Positions 36,506 through 46,613 are shown, counted from the first letter of the stretch. The stretch: 64,000 nt of DNA from Jiella mangrovi (GCF_017815135.1 NZ_JAGJCF010000001.1:372001-436000); one strand, 5' to 3'. Notes: generated by a model not told the origin, from the sequence alone. Program-made: numbers and translations.

Positions 36506-36743
36506 CGTGGTCTCCGGGTTCAAGATGTTTCATCGCAGGTAGAGGCGCTTCGGGCTTTAGACAATAGCCGCCGCCTCGCGCCGGCCGCGTTCCGATGCGG
36601 TTTCGGCCTGTCATTCGTGCCGCCGATCCCGCGTCCGGTCTTCAAAGCGTCGCCGCTTGGGCTTATGAGGGCCTCGCGTGACGTGGCTCGAACGATGGGA
36701 GCGGCCGCGCCGATGAACACGGACGACGAGGCCCGCTTCGACC

Positions 36744-37634
36744 ATGCTTCCCCTTCAAACCTTCGGCGTCCTCGCCTATCCGAACATCGATCCGGTGTTC
36801 TTGCAGATCGGGCCGATCGCGTTGCACTGGTATGGCCTTGCCTATGTCGCGGGCATTCTGTGCGGCTGGCTCTACGGACGATATCTGGTCGCCAATCCGC
36901 GCCTGTGGCCGAACGGCGTTTCGCCGATCACCAAGCTGCAGATCGACGACATGATCCTCTACCTCGTCCTTGGCATCGTCCTCGGCGGGCGGATCGGCTA
37001 CGTTCTTTTCTACAATCCGATGGAATATCTCGCCGACCCCCTCAGCGTCTTTTCGGTCTGGGACGGCGGCATGGCCTTCCATGGGGGGCTCGTCGGCGTG
37101 ACGGTGGCGCTCATCCTGTTCTGCCGCCAGAACAAGGTGCCGTTCTTCAGCCTGATCGACGTCGTCGCGGCCTCGGTGCCCTTCGGGCTGTTCTTCGGCC
37201 GCATCGCCAACTTCATCAACAGCGAACTCTGGGGTTCGCCCTCCAACGTCCCCTGGGCGATGGTCTTTCCCACCGGCGGGCCTGAGCCCCGTCATCCGAG
37301 CCAGCTCTACGAAGCGGCGCTGGAAGGCGTCCTGCTGTGGATCATCCTTCGGATCGCCACCCACTCTTTCAAGTCGCTCGGCCGGCCGCGCCTCACGGCC
37401 GGACTGTTCATCTTCTTCTACGGCGTCGCCCGCACCCTCGTCGAAGCCTTCTGGCGCATTCCCGACGCCCAGCTCGGCTATCTGTATGGCGGCTGGCTGA
37501 CCATGGGCATGCTCCTGTCCGCCCCGATGCTGCTCGTCGGCGCGTGGGCCATCCTCACCGCAAGACCGGTCGCCTACGAGCCGCGCGAAAGCGCGGACGA
37601 CGTCGCCGAGAAAGCAGGTTCGGCGAAACTGTGA
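36744..37634 (+). CDS. lgt: Prolipoprotein diacylglyceryl transferase
   Basis: Polytopic inner-membrane enzyme of 296 aa that transfers diacylglycerol to the lipobox Cys of prolipoproteins. It has about seven hydrophobic segments, the IALHWYGLAYVAGILCGW start, the catalytic-region HGGLVGV block, and the Lgt signature GRIANFINSELWG. The stop overlaps the start of the next gene (GTGA). It would act on the lipoproteins in this window (23407 and 40863). Confidence 0.95.
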   Translation: MLPLQTFGVLAYPNIDPVFLQIGPIALHWYGLAYVAGILCGWLYGRYLVANPRLWPNGVSPITKLQIDDMILYLVLGIVLGGRIGYVLFYNPMEYLADPLSVFSVWDGGMAFHGGLVGVTVALILFCRQNKVPFFSLIDVVAASVPFGLFFGRIANFINSELWGSPSNVPWAMVFPTGGPEPRHPSQLYEAALEGVLLWIILRIATHSFKSLGRPRLTAGLFIFFYGVARTLVEAFWRIPDAQLGYLYGGWLTMGMLLSAPMLLVGAWAILTARPVAYEPRESADDVAEKAGSAKL

Positions 37635-38728
37635 ACGCGCTGGCGCAAAAGATCGCCGAGATCATTCGACGCGAGGGACCGATCCGCATCGACCGGTTCT
37701 GGAATCTCGCGCTGTTCGACGCCTCCGCCGGCTATTACGCGACGAAGAACCCGTTCGGCCGGGCCGGCGACTTCGTCACCGCGCCGGAGGTCAGCCAGAT
37801 GTTCGGCGAGCTCATCGGCGCCTGGGTCGCCGCCGCATGGGCCGCGATCGGCCGGCCCCGCCCGTTCCGTCTCGTGGAGATCGGCCCCGGCCGTGGCACG
37901 CTGATGGCCGACATGCTTCGCACGCTGAGACACGCCGCGCCCGCCTGCCTTGGCGCTGCCAGCATTCACCTCGTCGAAACCAGCGAGACGCTCGCGGCCG
38001 TGCAGGCGGAGACGCTGGCGCCCTTCGACATGCCGATCCGCCGCCATCGCAAACTCGCCGAAATCGGCGACGGCCCCGCCATCATCGTCGCCAACGAGCT
38101 CTTCGACGCCATCGCGATCCGTCAGTTCGTCTATGACGGCGATGGGTTCCGCGAGCGCTGCGTCGGCCTTTCGGAAGCGGGCAAGCTCGAATTCGTGCTC
38201 TGCGAGCACCAGCAGCCCAACCTTGCCGCCCTGCCCCATCCCCCCGCCGCGGGCGCCGTGCTCGAGATCTCCCCCGAACGCGACGCGCTCGGCGTTCTCA
38301 TCGCCGAGCGCCTGGCGAGAGACGGTGGCGCCGGCCTCTTCATCGACTACGGCCATGCCGAGACCGCCTATGGCGATACGCTTCAGGCCGTGCACGAACA
38401 CGCCTATGCCGATCCGCTCGACCGGCCGGGCAGTTGCGACATCACCAGCCACGTCGATTTCTCCCGCCTCGGACGGATCTTCGCCTCGCGCGGGCTCGCA
38501 GCCTCGCCGGTCTGCGAACAGGGGGAATTCCTGCTCGCGCTCGGCCTCCTGGAACGGGCCGGCGTCCTGGGCGGCCCCATGGACGCCGCCGGGCGCCGGG
38601 AGATCGAACGGGCCGTCGCCCGTCTCGCCGGCTCCGGCAGCGGCGAAATGGGCGCCCTTTTCAAGGTGATCGCCGTTGCACAGACCGCGATCCCCTTGCC
38701 GCCATTCACCCGTATCCAGCCGGATTGA
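37631..38728 (+). CDS. Class I SAM-dependent methyltransferase, MidA/NDUFAF7 type
   Basis: A 365-residue protein of the family that includes mitochondrial NDUFAF7/MidA, an arginine methyltransferase for complex I assembly. Family landmarks are GPIRIDRFWNLALFDASAGYY, GDFVTAPEVSQMFGE, the SAM-binding LVEIGPGRGTLMADMLR, and IIVANELFDAIAIRQFV. The GTG at 37631 overlaps the lgt stop; the upstream open frame is antisense-like. lgt, this gene and pgeF form a tight same-strand cluster, a common order in Rhizobiales. The bacterial substrate is not established. Confidence 0.9.
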   Translation: MNALAQKIAEIIRREGPIRIDRFWNLALFDASAGYYATKNPFGRAGDFVTAPEVSQMFGELIGAWVAAAWAAIGRPRPFRLVEIGPGRGTLMADMLRTLRHAAPACLGAASIHLVETSETLAAVQAETLAPFDMPIRRHRKLAEIGDGPAIIVANELFDAIAIRQFVYDGDGFRERCVGLSEAGKLEFVLCEHQQPNLAALPHPPAAGAVLEISPERDALGVLIAERLARDGGAGLFIDYGHAETAYGDTLQAVHEHAYADPLDRPGSCDITSHVDFSRLGRIFASRGLAASPVCEQGEFLLALGLLERAGVLGGPMDAAGRREIERAVARLAGSGSGEMGALFKVIAVAQTAIPLPPFTRIQPD

Positions 38729-38734
38729 CTTCCC

Positions 38735-39565
38735 ATGTCGCCTCAACCACCATCCCCGGCCATGGCCGATCACACCACACGCGCCGGGGCGCTTAGGGAC
38801 GAGGACGTGATCCGAGCGCCCGAGCTTAGTGCCGCCGACGTCCAGCATGGCTTCTTCACGAGGCGGGGCGGCGTTTCGCGAGGCATCTATGAGGGCCTGA
38901 ATGCCGGCGCCGGGTCGAATGACGATCCGGCCCATGTCGCCGAAAACCGGTCGCGGGCGATGGCGACCCTCGGTCTTTCCCGCGACCGTCTGGTGACCCC
39001 CTGGCAGGTGCATTCGGCAAAGGCGGTGGTCGTCGATGCGCCTCTCAGTGATGATCGGCCGAAAGTCGATGGCATCGTCACCGCGACGCCGGGCCTGGCG
39101 GTCGGCATCGTCACCGCAGATTGCGGGCCGGTTCTGTTCTGCGACCCGGCGAACCATGTGATCGGCGCGGCCCATGCCGGCTGGCGCGGGGCGCTCGGCG
39201 GCGTCCTCGAGGCGACGATCGCGGCCATGGAGACGGCCGGGGCCGATCGCTCCGCGATCACCGCGATCCTCGGGCCGACGATCACGCAGGAGAACTACGA
39301 GGTCGGCCTCGAGATGATGGCCGAATTCGTCAGGGACGCCCCCGACCGGGAGCGCTTCTTCAAGCCTGGAAAGAGCCCGCACAAGCGGCAGTTCGATCTT
39401 CCCGGCTTCATCGTCCAGCGCCTCGAGCAATCGGGCGTGACGGCCGGCTTCGTCGGTCGATGCACCTATGGCGAACCGGAAAATTTCTTCTCCTTCCGCC
39501 GCACCACCCATCGCGGCGAGCCCGACTACGGCCGGCAGCTCGCGGCGATCGCCCTGCGGGATTGA
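38735..39565 (+). CDS. pgeF: Purine nucleoside phosphorylase/laccase-domain protein (PgeF/YfiH family)
   Basis: A 276-residue protein of the former multicopper polyphenol oxidase family, now linked to purine nucleoside phosphorolysis and peptidoglycan-precursor editing. The Zn-binding residues are in TPWQVHSAKAVVV (His), IVTADCGPVLFCD (Cys) and AAHAGWRGALGGV (His). The C-terminus FFSFRRTTHRGEPDYGRQ is typical. It starts six bases after the methyltransferase stop; a later ATG at 38762 is also possible because the first residues are poorly conserved. Confidence 0.9.
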   Translation: MSPQPPSPAMADHTTRAGALRDEDVIRAPELSAADVQHGFFTRRGGVSRGIYEGLNAGAGSNDDPAHVAENRSRAMATLGLSRDRLVTPWQVHSAKAVVVDAPLSDDRPKVDGIVTATPGLAVGIVTADCGPVLFCDPANHVIGAAHAGWRGALGGVLEATIAAMETAGADRSAITAILGPTITQENYEVGLEMMAEFVRDAPDRERFFKPGKSPHKRQFDLPGFIVQRLEQSGVTAGFVGRCTYGEPENFFSFRRTTHRGEPDYGRQLAAIALRD

Positions 39566-39573
39566 CGAACACC

Positions 39574-40725
39574 ATGCTCCACTTCGCACACGATGAATTT
39601 CAGGCGCGCCGCGAGCGCGTCATCGCCGAGATGGCGAACCGCAAGCTCGACGCCATGCTGATCTTCTCGCAGGAGTCGATGTACTGGCTGACCGGCTATG
39701 ACAGTTTCGGCTTCTGCTTCTTCCAGTGCCTGGCGCTGAAGGCCGACGGCCAGATGCAGCTCCTCACCCGCTCGGCCGATCTGAGGCAGGCGCGGCACAC
39801 ATCGATCCTCGAGGCGATCGTCATCTGGCGCGACCGCGGCAATGCCGATCCCGTCATCGAACTGCGCAACATGCTCGACGACATGGGGCTTCTCGGCAAC
39901 CGGATCGGCGTCGAGTGGCTGACCCACGGCCTGACCGGCAACGCCGGGCTAGCAGTGAACGAGCGGCTCGGCTCCTTCGCCTCGCTGAAGGACGCTTCCG
40001 ACCTCGTGCCGATGCTGCGCGCGGTGAAGAGCGAGGCGGAGATCGCGCATGTGCGCGAAGCCGCGCTGATCGCCGACGAGGCGTTCGAGGAAGCTCTGCC
40101 GCTGATCGTGCCGGGCGCAGACGAAGCCGACATCCTCGCTGCGATGCAGGGACACGTCCTGCGGCGCGGCGGCGACTATCCGGCCAATCCGTTCGTCATC
40201 GGCTCTGGCCGCGACGCGCTGCTCTGCCGCTACAAATCCGGCCGCCGCAAGCTCGATGCCAGCGATCAGCTCACCCTCGAATGGGCCGGGGTCAAGGCAC
40301 AGTATCACGCGGCCCTGATGCGCACGGTCATTCTCGGCGAGCCGAGCGAGCGGCATCTGGAACTTTACGCCGCCGCGCGCGAGGCATTGGCTGCGGTCGA
40401 GGCGGTGATGCGGCCGGAGCACAGCTTCGGCGACGTCTTCGACGCCCATGCCGCCGTGATGGAGGAGCACGAGCTGGTGCGCCACCGCTTGAGCGCCTGC
40501 GGCTATTCGCTCGGCGCCCGCTACGCGCCCTCCTGGATGGACACGCCGATGTTCCACGTCGGCAATCCGGCCATCATCCAGCCGAACATGACGCTGTTCG
40601 CCCACATGATCATCATGGATTCCGACACCGGCACGGCGATGACCCTCGGCCGCACCTACCTCACCACGGAGACCGAGCCCGAGCCCTTGTCGCGGCTTTC
40701 GCTGGAGCTGCCGGTCGTCCGCTGA
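39574..40725 (+). CDS. M24-fold (Xaa-Pro peptidase/creatinase-like) protein without clear metal ligands
   Basis: A 383-residue pita-bread-fold protein with an N-terminal creatinase domain (LIFSQESMYWLTGYDSFG) and a C-terminal catalytic-type domain. True M24 metallopeptidases use D-D-H-E-E; here the matching places read LEWAGVKAQYHAALMRT, SACGYSLGARYAPSW and MTLFAHMIIMD, so most ligands look replaced. The pattern is closer to creatinase or ectoine hydrolase-like members, which act without the dimetal centre. No ectoine genes are nearby and the substrate is unknown. It follows pgeF by eight bases. Confidence 0.82.
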   Translation: MLHFAHDEFQARRERVIAEMANRKLDAMLIFSQESMYWLTGYDSFGFCFFQCLALKADGQMQLLTRSADLRQARHTSILEAIVIWRDRGNADPVIELRNMLDDMGLLGNRIGVEWLTHGLTGNAGLAVNERLGSFASLKDASDLVPMLRAVKSEAEIAHVREAALIADEAFEEALPLIVPGADEADILAAMQGHVLRRGGDYPANPFVIGSGRDALLCRYKSGRRKLDASDQLTLEWAGVKAQYHAALMRTVILGEPSERHLELYAAAREALAAVEAVMRPEHSFGDVFDAHAAVMEEHELVRHRLSACGYSLGARYAPSWMDTPMFHVGNPAIIQPNMTLFAHMIIMDSDTGTAMTLGRTYLTTETEPEPLSRLSLELPVVR

Positions 40726-40862
40726 GGCTGTTTGTCGTCCGAATGCGACATCCGCGATGTCGCAATGCGGAAAATCGGGAGGATTTTAACGAATTCTTCC
40801 GACCGTAAGGGCAGGATCAGCTCGCTTCGACGCCGAATGATACGGCTGGAAGGAGAGCGACC

Positions 40863-41786
40863 GTGGCAAGGAACAAGCTGGCGAGCAGGATCATCCAATG
40901 CGGCCCGATCATGGCGGCTGGCCTCGGGGCTGTCCTGTCAGGCTGCACCGGCTCCGACATGTCGATCGCCATGGGTCCGAACGGTCCGGTCCCGCCCGAA
41001 AACGTCGGCTCGATCTCGACGCTCGGCGCGCCGCCGGCCTCTGCGTCTGCGCTCGGGGCGAGCGTTCCACTGCCGCCGAGCCCGGCCGGAACGATCAGTG
41101 CCGCGCCGCTGCCGCCCTCGTCACCGATCGCAGAAAGCCCCCTGGCGCCCCCCTCTTCGCAATCGGCGAGCGCCGGATCCTCCGGGCGGCTGCAGTGGTC
41201 CGTCGGCCCGCAGCCCGTCGGCCATGAGCGCCCGGCGCCGCGACTTCCCCAACAGACAGAGGTCGCGGCACTTCCCCAGGCCGAGGCCGAGCCCGCGACC
41301 TACGAACCGGCGCCGCCATCGGCCCCGCGACAGGAAGAGGCCTCCCTCCAGCCGGCCGTGGCTCAGCCGCCCCTGCAGCCTGCATCGTCGGGTGCCCCCG
41401 AGCAGCCTGCCTCGGTGGCGGGCCGGACCGAGGTCCAGTTTCTGCCCGTCGTCGGCGCGCCGCAGCGCGAGGCGGAACTTCTCGCACGCGCCCTTTCCGA
41501 GGAATCGGCAAGCGCCGGGGTGGCGATCCGCCCGGCCAGCGGCCCGGTCGCGCCTTTGCGGCTCAAGGGCTATTTCTCGGCGTTCGAGGACGGCAACGAA
41601 ACGGTCCTCGTCTATGTCTGGGACGTCCTCGACAAGAACGACCAGCGCATTCGGCGCATTCAGGGACAGGAAAAAGTCGCCGGCACCGCTTCCGATCCCT
41701 GGTCGAAGATCGATATCGAAACGATGCGCAAGGTCGCGAGCACCACGATGCGAGAGGCAGCCGGCCTCGGCGCGACCGTCGGCTGA
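40863..41786 (+). CDS. Pro/Ala-rich lipoprotein, hypothetical
   Basis: A 307-residue envelope protein. A lipoprotein signal ends at the lipobox LSGC (Cys near residue 28). A long low-complexity region rich in Pro, Ala, Ser and Gln (about residues 50-195) follows. The compact C-terminal domain holds the most protein-like sequence (LKGYFSAFEDGNETVLVYVW, then DVLDKNDQRIRRIQGQEKV). The GTG start at 40863 is supported by GGAAGGAGAG just upstream. The Pro-rich stretch could span the peptidoglycan. I do not recognise a function. Confidence 0.72.
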   Translation: MARNKLASRIIQCGPIMAAGLGAVLSGCTGSDMSIAMGPNGPVPPENVGSISTLGAPPASASALGASVPLPPSPAGTISAAPLPPSSPIAESPLAPPSSQSASAGSSGRLQWSVGPQPVGHERPAPRLPQQTEVAALPQAEAEPATYEPAPPSAPRQEEASLQPAVAQPPLQPASSGAPEQPASVAGRTEVQFLPVVGAPQREAELLARALSEESASAGVAIRPASGPVAPLRLKGYFSAFEDGNETVLVYVWDVLDKNDQRIRRIQGQEKVAGTASDPWSKIDIETMRKVASTTMREAAGLGATVG

Positions 41787-42231
41787 CGTCGGAAAGCCCC
41801 GCGTCCCGACTGGACAAGGAAGAGACGCTCTACGCGTCATGATCGACGCATCGTGATATCGCGTAAGTCGGATCCGATCATCGGGCCGATGCCGTTCTTG
41901 CCGGTTGCGGCGACGGTCTGGCGGAAATTTCGCTTTACCGTGATGTGGCAGCGCACAAGACTCGGGTTGAACTTTTGGTGAAGGCTGATAGAGCGTCCTT
42001 CCGCAGATCAGGCGATGATGGAACCGGCGGACGGCGCCGCCATTTCGACCTGACTGCCGCGCCTTTCGCCGGATACGGCGCACCGCGTGAAATCGAGTTC
42101 GGCGGCGCCCGCGTCCGCAGGCGGGAGCGGCGTTCGAAGCGTTCTCGACCTGCCTGCCTGCGACCTGGCCCGGAAGGAATTGCAGCTTGCGCAACAACGA
42201 TATCTCCGCCCGATCGCATGGCAAGAGAGCG
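41787..42231. other. Intergenic region upstream of prs
   Basis: No gene is supported. One frame is open for 96 codons at 41945-42235, but its residues show no conserved pattern and it runs into the prs start in another frame. The region should hold the prs promoter; no clear -35/-10 pair stands out. Confidence 0.35.
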
Positions 42232-43164
42232 ATGAAGCTCTTCAGCGGCAACTCCAATCGAGCGCTGGCAGAATCGATCGGCCGCTATCTCGAACTGCCG
42301 CTCGGCCAGGCCATGGTTCGCCGCTTCGCCGATCAGGAAATCTTCGTCGAGATCCAGGAAAACGTCCGCGGCGAGGATATTTTCATCATCCAGTCGACGT
42401 CGTTTCCCGCCAACGACCACCTGATGGAACTGTTGATCATCACCGATGCGATGCGCCGGGCCTCGGCGCGCCGGATCACGGCCGTTCTGCCCTATTTCGG
42501 CTATGCCCGGCAGGATCGAAAGGCCGGCGGCCGCACGCCGATCTCCGCCAAGCTCGTGTCGAACCTCATCACCGAAGCCGGCGCCGACCGGGTGATGACC
42601 CTCGATCTCCACGCCGGACAGATCCAGGGCTTCTTCGACATCCCGACCGACAATCTCTTCGCCGTGCCGCTGCTCGCCCGCGACATCAAGGAGCATCAGG
42701 ACCTCGAGAATCTGATGGTGGTCTCTCCCGACGTCGGCGGCGTCGTGCGTGCAAGGGCGCTCGCCAAGCGGCTCGACGCACCGCTCGCCATCGTCGACAA
42801 GCGCCGCGACCGGCCGGGCGAGTCCGAGGTGATGAACATCATCGGCGACGTCACCGGCCGCAACTGCATCCTGATCGACGACATCATCGATTCCGGCGGC
42901 ACGCTCTGCAATGCCGCCGATGCGCTGATGAAAGCCGGCGCAACCAGCGCCTCGGCCTATATCACCCATGGTGTCCTGTCGGGCGGCGCCGTCTCGCGCA
43001 TCGCCGCCTCCAGCCTCAAGGAACTGGTGATCACGGATTCGATCCAGCCGACCCGGGCGATCGAGGGCGCCGAGAACATCCGCGTCGTCACCACCGCCAA
43101 TCTTCTCGGCGAGGCGATCGCCCGCACGGCCTCGGAGGAATCGGTCTCGAGCCTGTTCGACTGA
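42232..43164 (+). CDS. prs: Ribose-phosphate pyrophosphokinase (PRPP synthetase)
   Basis: Makes PRPP from ribose 5-phosphate and ATP for nucleotide, His and Trp synthesis; 310 aa. It has the N-terminal [19 protein letters not shown] block, the flexible loop region [18 protein letters not shown], the Mg-binding [14 protein letters not shown], and the PRPP loop [21 protein letters not shown] 42232 follows AAGAGAG; the longer frame start is rejected because the family begins at MKLFSG. It appears monocistronic. Confidence 0.95.
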   Translation: MKLFSGNSNRALAESIGRYLELPLGQAMVRRFADQEIFVEIQENVRGEDIFIIQSTSFPANDHLMELLIITDAMRRASARRITAVLPYFGYARQDRKAGGRTPISAKLVSNLITEAGADRVMTLDLHAGQIQGFFDIPTDNLFAVPLLARDIKEHQDLENLMVVSPDVGGVVRARALAKRLDAPLAIVDKRRDRPGESEVMNIIGDVTGRNCILIDDIIDSGGTLCNAADALMKAGATSASAYITHGVLSGGAVSRIAASSLKELVITDSIQPTRAIEGAENIRVVTTANLLGEAIARTASEESVSSLFD

Positions 43165-43478
43165 GTTCGGACGGCTCGATCCGGAAGCGGTCGAGCCCGT
43201 TCCGCCATGGTGGAGATCGTGGCATCCTTGCACCGCCACGAAGCGGAATTCTCCGGTATCTCCGTTTCACGGACCTTCGATCCGCAGCTCGGCCGGTCCG
43301 GCCGGGAGGCCTGTGAGACAGTGCATTGCAGCCGTCCGAACCGCCCCGGATTGCCCATGAAGCTGCGACGGGCCCGTCCCGCAGCGAAGCGCGCGAGGTC
43401 CGGCCATTAACTCCTCGTTAACCGTCCTCGGTTTCCTTCCAGGCGAGCTCATCTCGCAATTGCGAAGGCAAGGGGACC
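43165..43478. other. Intergenic region, prs to outer-membrane barrel gene
   Basis: No gene is supported. The sequence TTAACTCCTCGTTAACCG around 43408-43426 contains a small repeat of GTTAAC and lies about 55 bases before the next start, where a promoter would be expected. Confidence 0.35.
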
Positions 43479-44720
43479 ATGCCGGCAGCCACCGTCCTGC
43501 AGAACTGTCGCCCATGCGACCGGGCTACGAGACCGGCCCGCGGGATGGGCCGTGTGCGCGTCCGGCATGTGCTCGGCGTGGTGGGCATTGCAGTCCTGCT
43601 GCCGGCGGTCTGCCCGGCGCTCGCCGGTGGCATCGATGACGACGCCCGATCCTTCGCCACCACCTCGATCGCCCGCCAGAACGCTCTGGCCCTTCGGCTT
43701 GCGAGCGGGCAGACCGGCAATCTCAAGACCCATCTGGAAGACCTTCGCGGCGACGCCTGCGGCCCCATGGCCCTTCGTCTTTCGCTCGGCCAGACCAGCG
43801 CCACCGAGGCCTGGGAAGCGCTGATCGACGACAGCGACGACGTCGCACGCTCGAAGACGCTGAAGACGTCGAGGACGACCGATCACTGCGCCAACGCCGC
43901 GAGGGCCTGGACGGGCGGATCAGTGACGCTCGCGACCGACAGCCCGGATCTCTCGGGCCGGGACTTCGAACGGGTCGAAAGCAACCTGACCGCCGGGCTC
44001 GACGCAAGGATCGCCGCCGATCTCGCCCTTGGCCTGGCCATCGGCGGCTCCAATGGCGACACGATCGAAACGGAAGGCAGGACCCGCGGCCGGGCGGCTC
44101 TCGGATCGATCTCAATCTACGCCTCCTACCATCCCAACAAGACGACCTTCGCCGAGGCCGCCCTCGGCGTTGCTCACCTCACACTTTCGGATCGCGTCGT
44201 GGGTCTCGACGGAGCACTCTCGGGCACGGCCAAGCACGACGGCTATGGCGGCTTTGCCACCGTGTCCGTCGGCGAGGTCGATCAGTTCGGCGGATTGAAG
44301 CTCTCGCCCTATCTCAAGGCGTCAGGCCAGATCACCCGGCTTGCCGCCACGCGCCGGCAGATCGGTTCGGGCGAATACCGGACCGGCGGGCAACTGGCCG
44401 CCAATCTCGCCGGCACCGTCGGTCTCGACGCCTCGATGCCGCTCCGCCGGCTTCCCGACTGGATCGCCGTCGAGCCGAAAGCCGGTGTCGAGATCGGCTA
44501 TTCGCTCAACAGGCGGGCCGAAACAGCGATCGCGGCTCTCGGCAACGGGGCCGAGGACATCGTCCCGGGAGCGACGAGCACCGGCCGGACGCTGAGCCTC
44601 GAGGTCGGCACGAGCGTTCGCCTGTTCGACGAGGTGTCCCTCGACCTCCAGGTGGAAACGCGGCCGATCGAGGCCGGCGATCCGAAGACGGTGCGGCTGT
44701 CATCGGCGTGGACTTTCTAA
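43479..44720 (+). CDS. Outer-membrane autotransporter-type beta-barrel protein
   Basis: A 413-residue protein with a signal peptide (HVLGVVGIAVLLPAVCPALA). A short region of about 100 residues with two Cys (DACGP and TDHCANA) leads to a C-terminal domain of alternating amphipathic strands (about residues 145-413) ending in Phe (SSAWTF), the usual signal for outer-membrane insertion. It resembles autotransporter barrels but has almost no passenger, so it is more likely a stand-alone barrel or porin-like protein. GCAAGGGG precedes the ATG. Confidence 0.75.
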   Translation: MPAATVLQNCRPCDRATRPARGMGRVRVRHVLGVVGIAVLLPAVCPALAGGIDDDARSFATTSIARQNALALRLASGQTGNLKTHLEDLRGDACGPMALRLSLGQTSATEAWEALIDDSDDVARSKTLKTSRTTDHCANAARAWTGGSVTLATDSPDLSGRDFERVESNLTAGLDARIAADLALGLAIGGSNGDTIETEGRTRGRAALGSISIYASYHPNKTTFAEAALGVAHLTLSDRVVGLDGALSGTAKHDGYGGFATVSVGEVDQFGGLKLSPYLKASGQITRLAATRRQIGSGEYRTGGQLAANLAGTVGLDASMPLRRLPDWIAVEPKAGVEIGYSLNRRAETAIAALGNGAEDIVPGATSTGRTLSLEVGTSVRLFDEVSLDLQVETRPIEAGDPKTVRLSSAWTF

Positions 44721-44846
44721 ACCTAGGCCGGTCGGACCGGGTCATCGATGAACGGCGGATGACCGGCGCCGGGCCGCGCCCAGCATGATTGCACTCTGCA
44801 TGAGCCTGTGCAATTCTCGGGCAGATTTGTTGCCCACGGGGCGGCC

Positions 44847-45395
44847 ATGTCGCGCTTTCTTCGTCATATCCGGTTTACCCACGTCGTCGGCGGGTTCTTG
44901 TCGCTTGCGCTGGTGCTGTTCGGCATCGGGCTCCTGAGCCGCGAGAACATGGCGGACAAGCCCTATCTCAGGATCGCCGGCTCGGGCTTCATCTTCAACT
45001 ATCGGGTCGCCGACGCCTATTACGGCTTTACCGCCCTCGTGCAGCGGCCGGTCAGGAATTATTCGCGGATCGAGGCGAGCTTCGAGGATCCCGCAGGCGG
45101 CCCGCCGCATCTCGTCAGCGCCAAGCTGACGGCGCGCACGAACCGTTATGGCCTTCGATCGCCGCCGCTTCGCAGCATCGAGGCCGACCACCCCTACCAT
45201 GTCTCGGTCCGCCTCGTTCAGAACGGCGACGGCGCCGTTCTCTTCACGGATGAATTCACCGTAACCTCGCAGATTTCCGATCGCGTCGTGCCGCCGGAAC
45301 CCTTGACGATCGGGCCCGGCTACACCCGCAATCCAAGGCTTCCGAATGGTTGGGTGGCGCCCGCGGCGCACCAAGCGTTAGATCATCCCGAATGA
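44847..45395 (+). CDS. Membrane-anchored hypothetical protein
   Basis: A 182-residue protein with one N-terminal hydrophobic segment (THVVGGFLSLALVLFGIGLL) and a periplasmic domain of about 150 residues. It has the beta-rich motifs LRIAGSGFIFNYRVADAYYG, GPPHLVSAKLTARTNRYGL and VLFTDEFTV, and a low-complexity end. I recognise it only as a conserved unknown of Rhizobiales. The start at 44847 is chosen over a GTG 13 codons earlier because it places the hydrophobic segment close to the N-terminus. Confidence 0.65.
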   Translation: MSRFLRHIRFTHVVGGFLSLALVLFGIGLLSRENMADKPYLRIAGSGFIFNYRVADAYYGFTALVQRPVRNYSRIEASFEDPAGGPPHLVSAKLTARTNRYGLRSPPLRSIEADHPYHVSVRLVQNGDGAVLFTDEFTVTSQISDRVVPPEPLTIGPGYTRNPRLPNGWVAPAAHQALDHPE

Positions 45396-45519
45396 ATTAT
45401 TTGCGGCAAATTCGGCTTCGGCGGTTGCGTGGGACCATGTCGCGGGTAGATATTGCGCCATCGCTGCCGCCAGCCGGGCGGCATGCTCGATCGTTTCCCA
45501 AGTATTCGAGGAGAACCGT

Positions 45520-46485
45520 ATGACACGGAATCTGAAGGCTATCAGCCTTGCTGCCGGAGCATCGCTGATGATGCTGCCCGCTCTTGCAAACAATGCGTCG
45601 GCGGCCGACGCGGAAAGCTGCAAGACGGTTCGTCTCTCCGACGTTGGCTGGACCGACATCACCTCGACCACGGCAGTCGCATCGGCGATCCTCAGTGGCA
45701 TGGGCTACGAGCCGGACGTGAAGATCCTGTCCGTTCCGGTGACCTTCGCCTCGCTCGCCGACGACAATCTCGACGTCTTCCTCGGCAACTGGATGCCGGC
45801 CCAGGCCGAGCCGATCAAGAAATACGTCGACGCCGGCACGATCGAGCGGGTCCAGACCAATCTCGAAGGCGCCAAATACACGCTCGCCGTGCCGAAATAT
45901 CTCTACGACGAAGGGCTCCATGACTTCGCCGACATCCACAAGTTCGGCAAACAGCTCGATTACAAGATCTACGGGATCGAGCCCGGCAATGACGGCAACA
46001 GCCTCGTCATCGGCATGATCGACAAGAACGAGTTCGATCTCGGCAAGTTCAACCTCGTCGCCTCCTCCGAGCAGGGCATGCTCAGCCAGGTCGCCCGCGC
46101 CACCCGCTCGAAAAAGCCGATCGTCTTCCTCGGCTGGGCTCCGCACCCGATGAACACCAATTACAATATCGAATATCTGACCGGCGGCGACGACACTTTC
46201 GGCCCGAACTATGGCGGTGCGACGGTCTACACGGTCACCCGCAAGGGCTACAGCGAGGACTGCCCGAATGTCGGCAAGCTCCTGAAGAACCTGACCTTCG
46301 ATCTCGACATGGAAAACAAGATCATGGGCAAGATCCTCGACGATGGCGAGGAGCCGCAGAAGGCCGCTACCGAGTGGCTGAAGGCCAATCCCGGCCGTCT
46401 CGACAAGTGGCTCGACGGCGTCGAGACGATGGACGGCAAGCCGGCCGAGCCGGCGGTCAAGGAATCCCTCGGCATCACCTCCTGA
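45520..46485 (+). CDS. choX: Choline ABC transporter substrate-binding protein ChoX
   Basis: Periplasmic choline-binding protein, 321 aa. A signal peptide is cleaved near NNASA-AD (residue 28). Family landmarks are VRLSDVGWTDITSTTAVA, VTFASLADDNLDVFLGNWMP, and the aromatic ligand-box residues in KIYGIEPGNDGNS and FLGWAPHPMNTNYNIEYLTG. It heads choXWV, with the permease 128 bases downstream. Imported choline can be oxidised to glycine betaine; no bet genes are in the window. Confidence 0.93.
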   Translation: MTRNLKAISLAAGASLMMLPALANNASAADAESCKTVRLSDVGWTDITSTTAVASAILSGMGYEPDVKILSVPVTFASLADDNLDVFLGNWMPAQAEPIKKYVDAGTIERVQTNLEGAKYTLAVPKYLYDEGLHDFADIHKFGKQLDYKIYGIEPGNDGNSLVIGMIDKNEFDLGKFNLVASSEQGMLSQVARATRSKKPIVFLGWAPHPMNTNYNIEYLTGGDDTFGPNYGGATVYTVTRKGYSEDCPNVGKLLKNLTFDLDMENKIMGKILDDGEEPQKAATEWLKANPGRLDKWLDGVETMDGKPAEPAVKESLGITS

Positions 46486-46613
46486 TCCTTCACGGACTTT
46501 CAAGGACCGAACGATCCAGCAAAAGGGATCGGCCAGATGGCCGGTCCCGCTGACTTTCCGGCAACGCTCCGCCGCATCCTTCTCCATTCAAAAACAAGAG
46601 GACACCGAAGCCC

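Noticed and set aside
41945-42235. 96-codon open frame upstream of prs
   Set aside because: No ribosome-binding site, no conserved pattern, and it overlaps the prs start in another frame; random composition.
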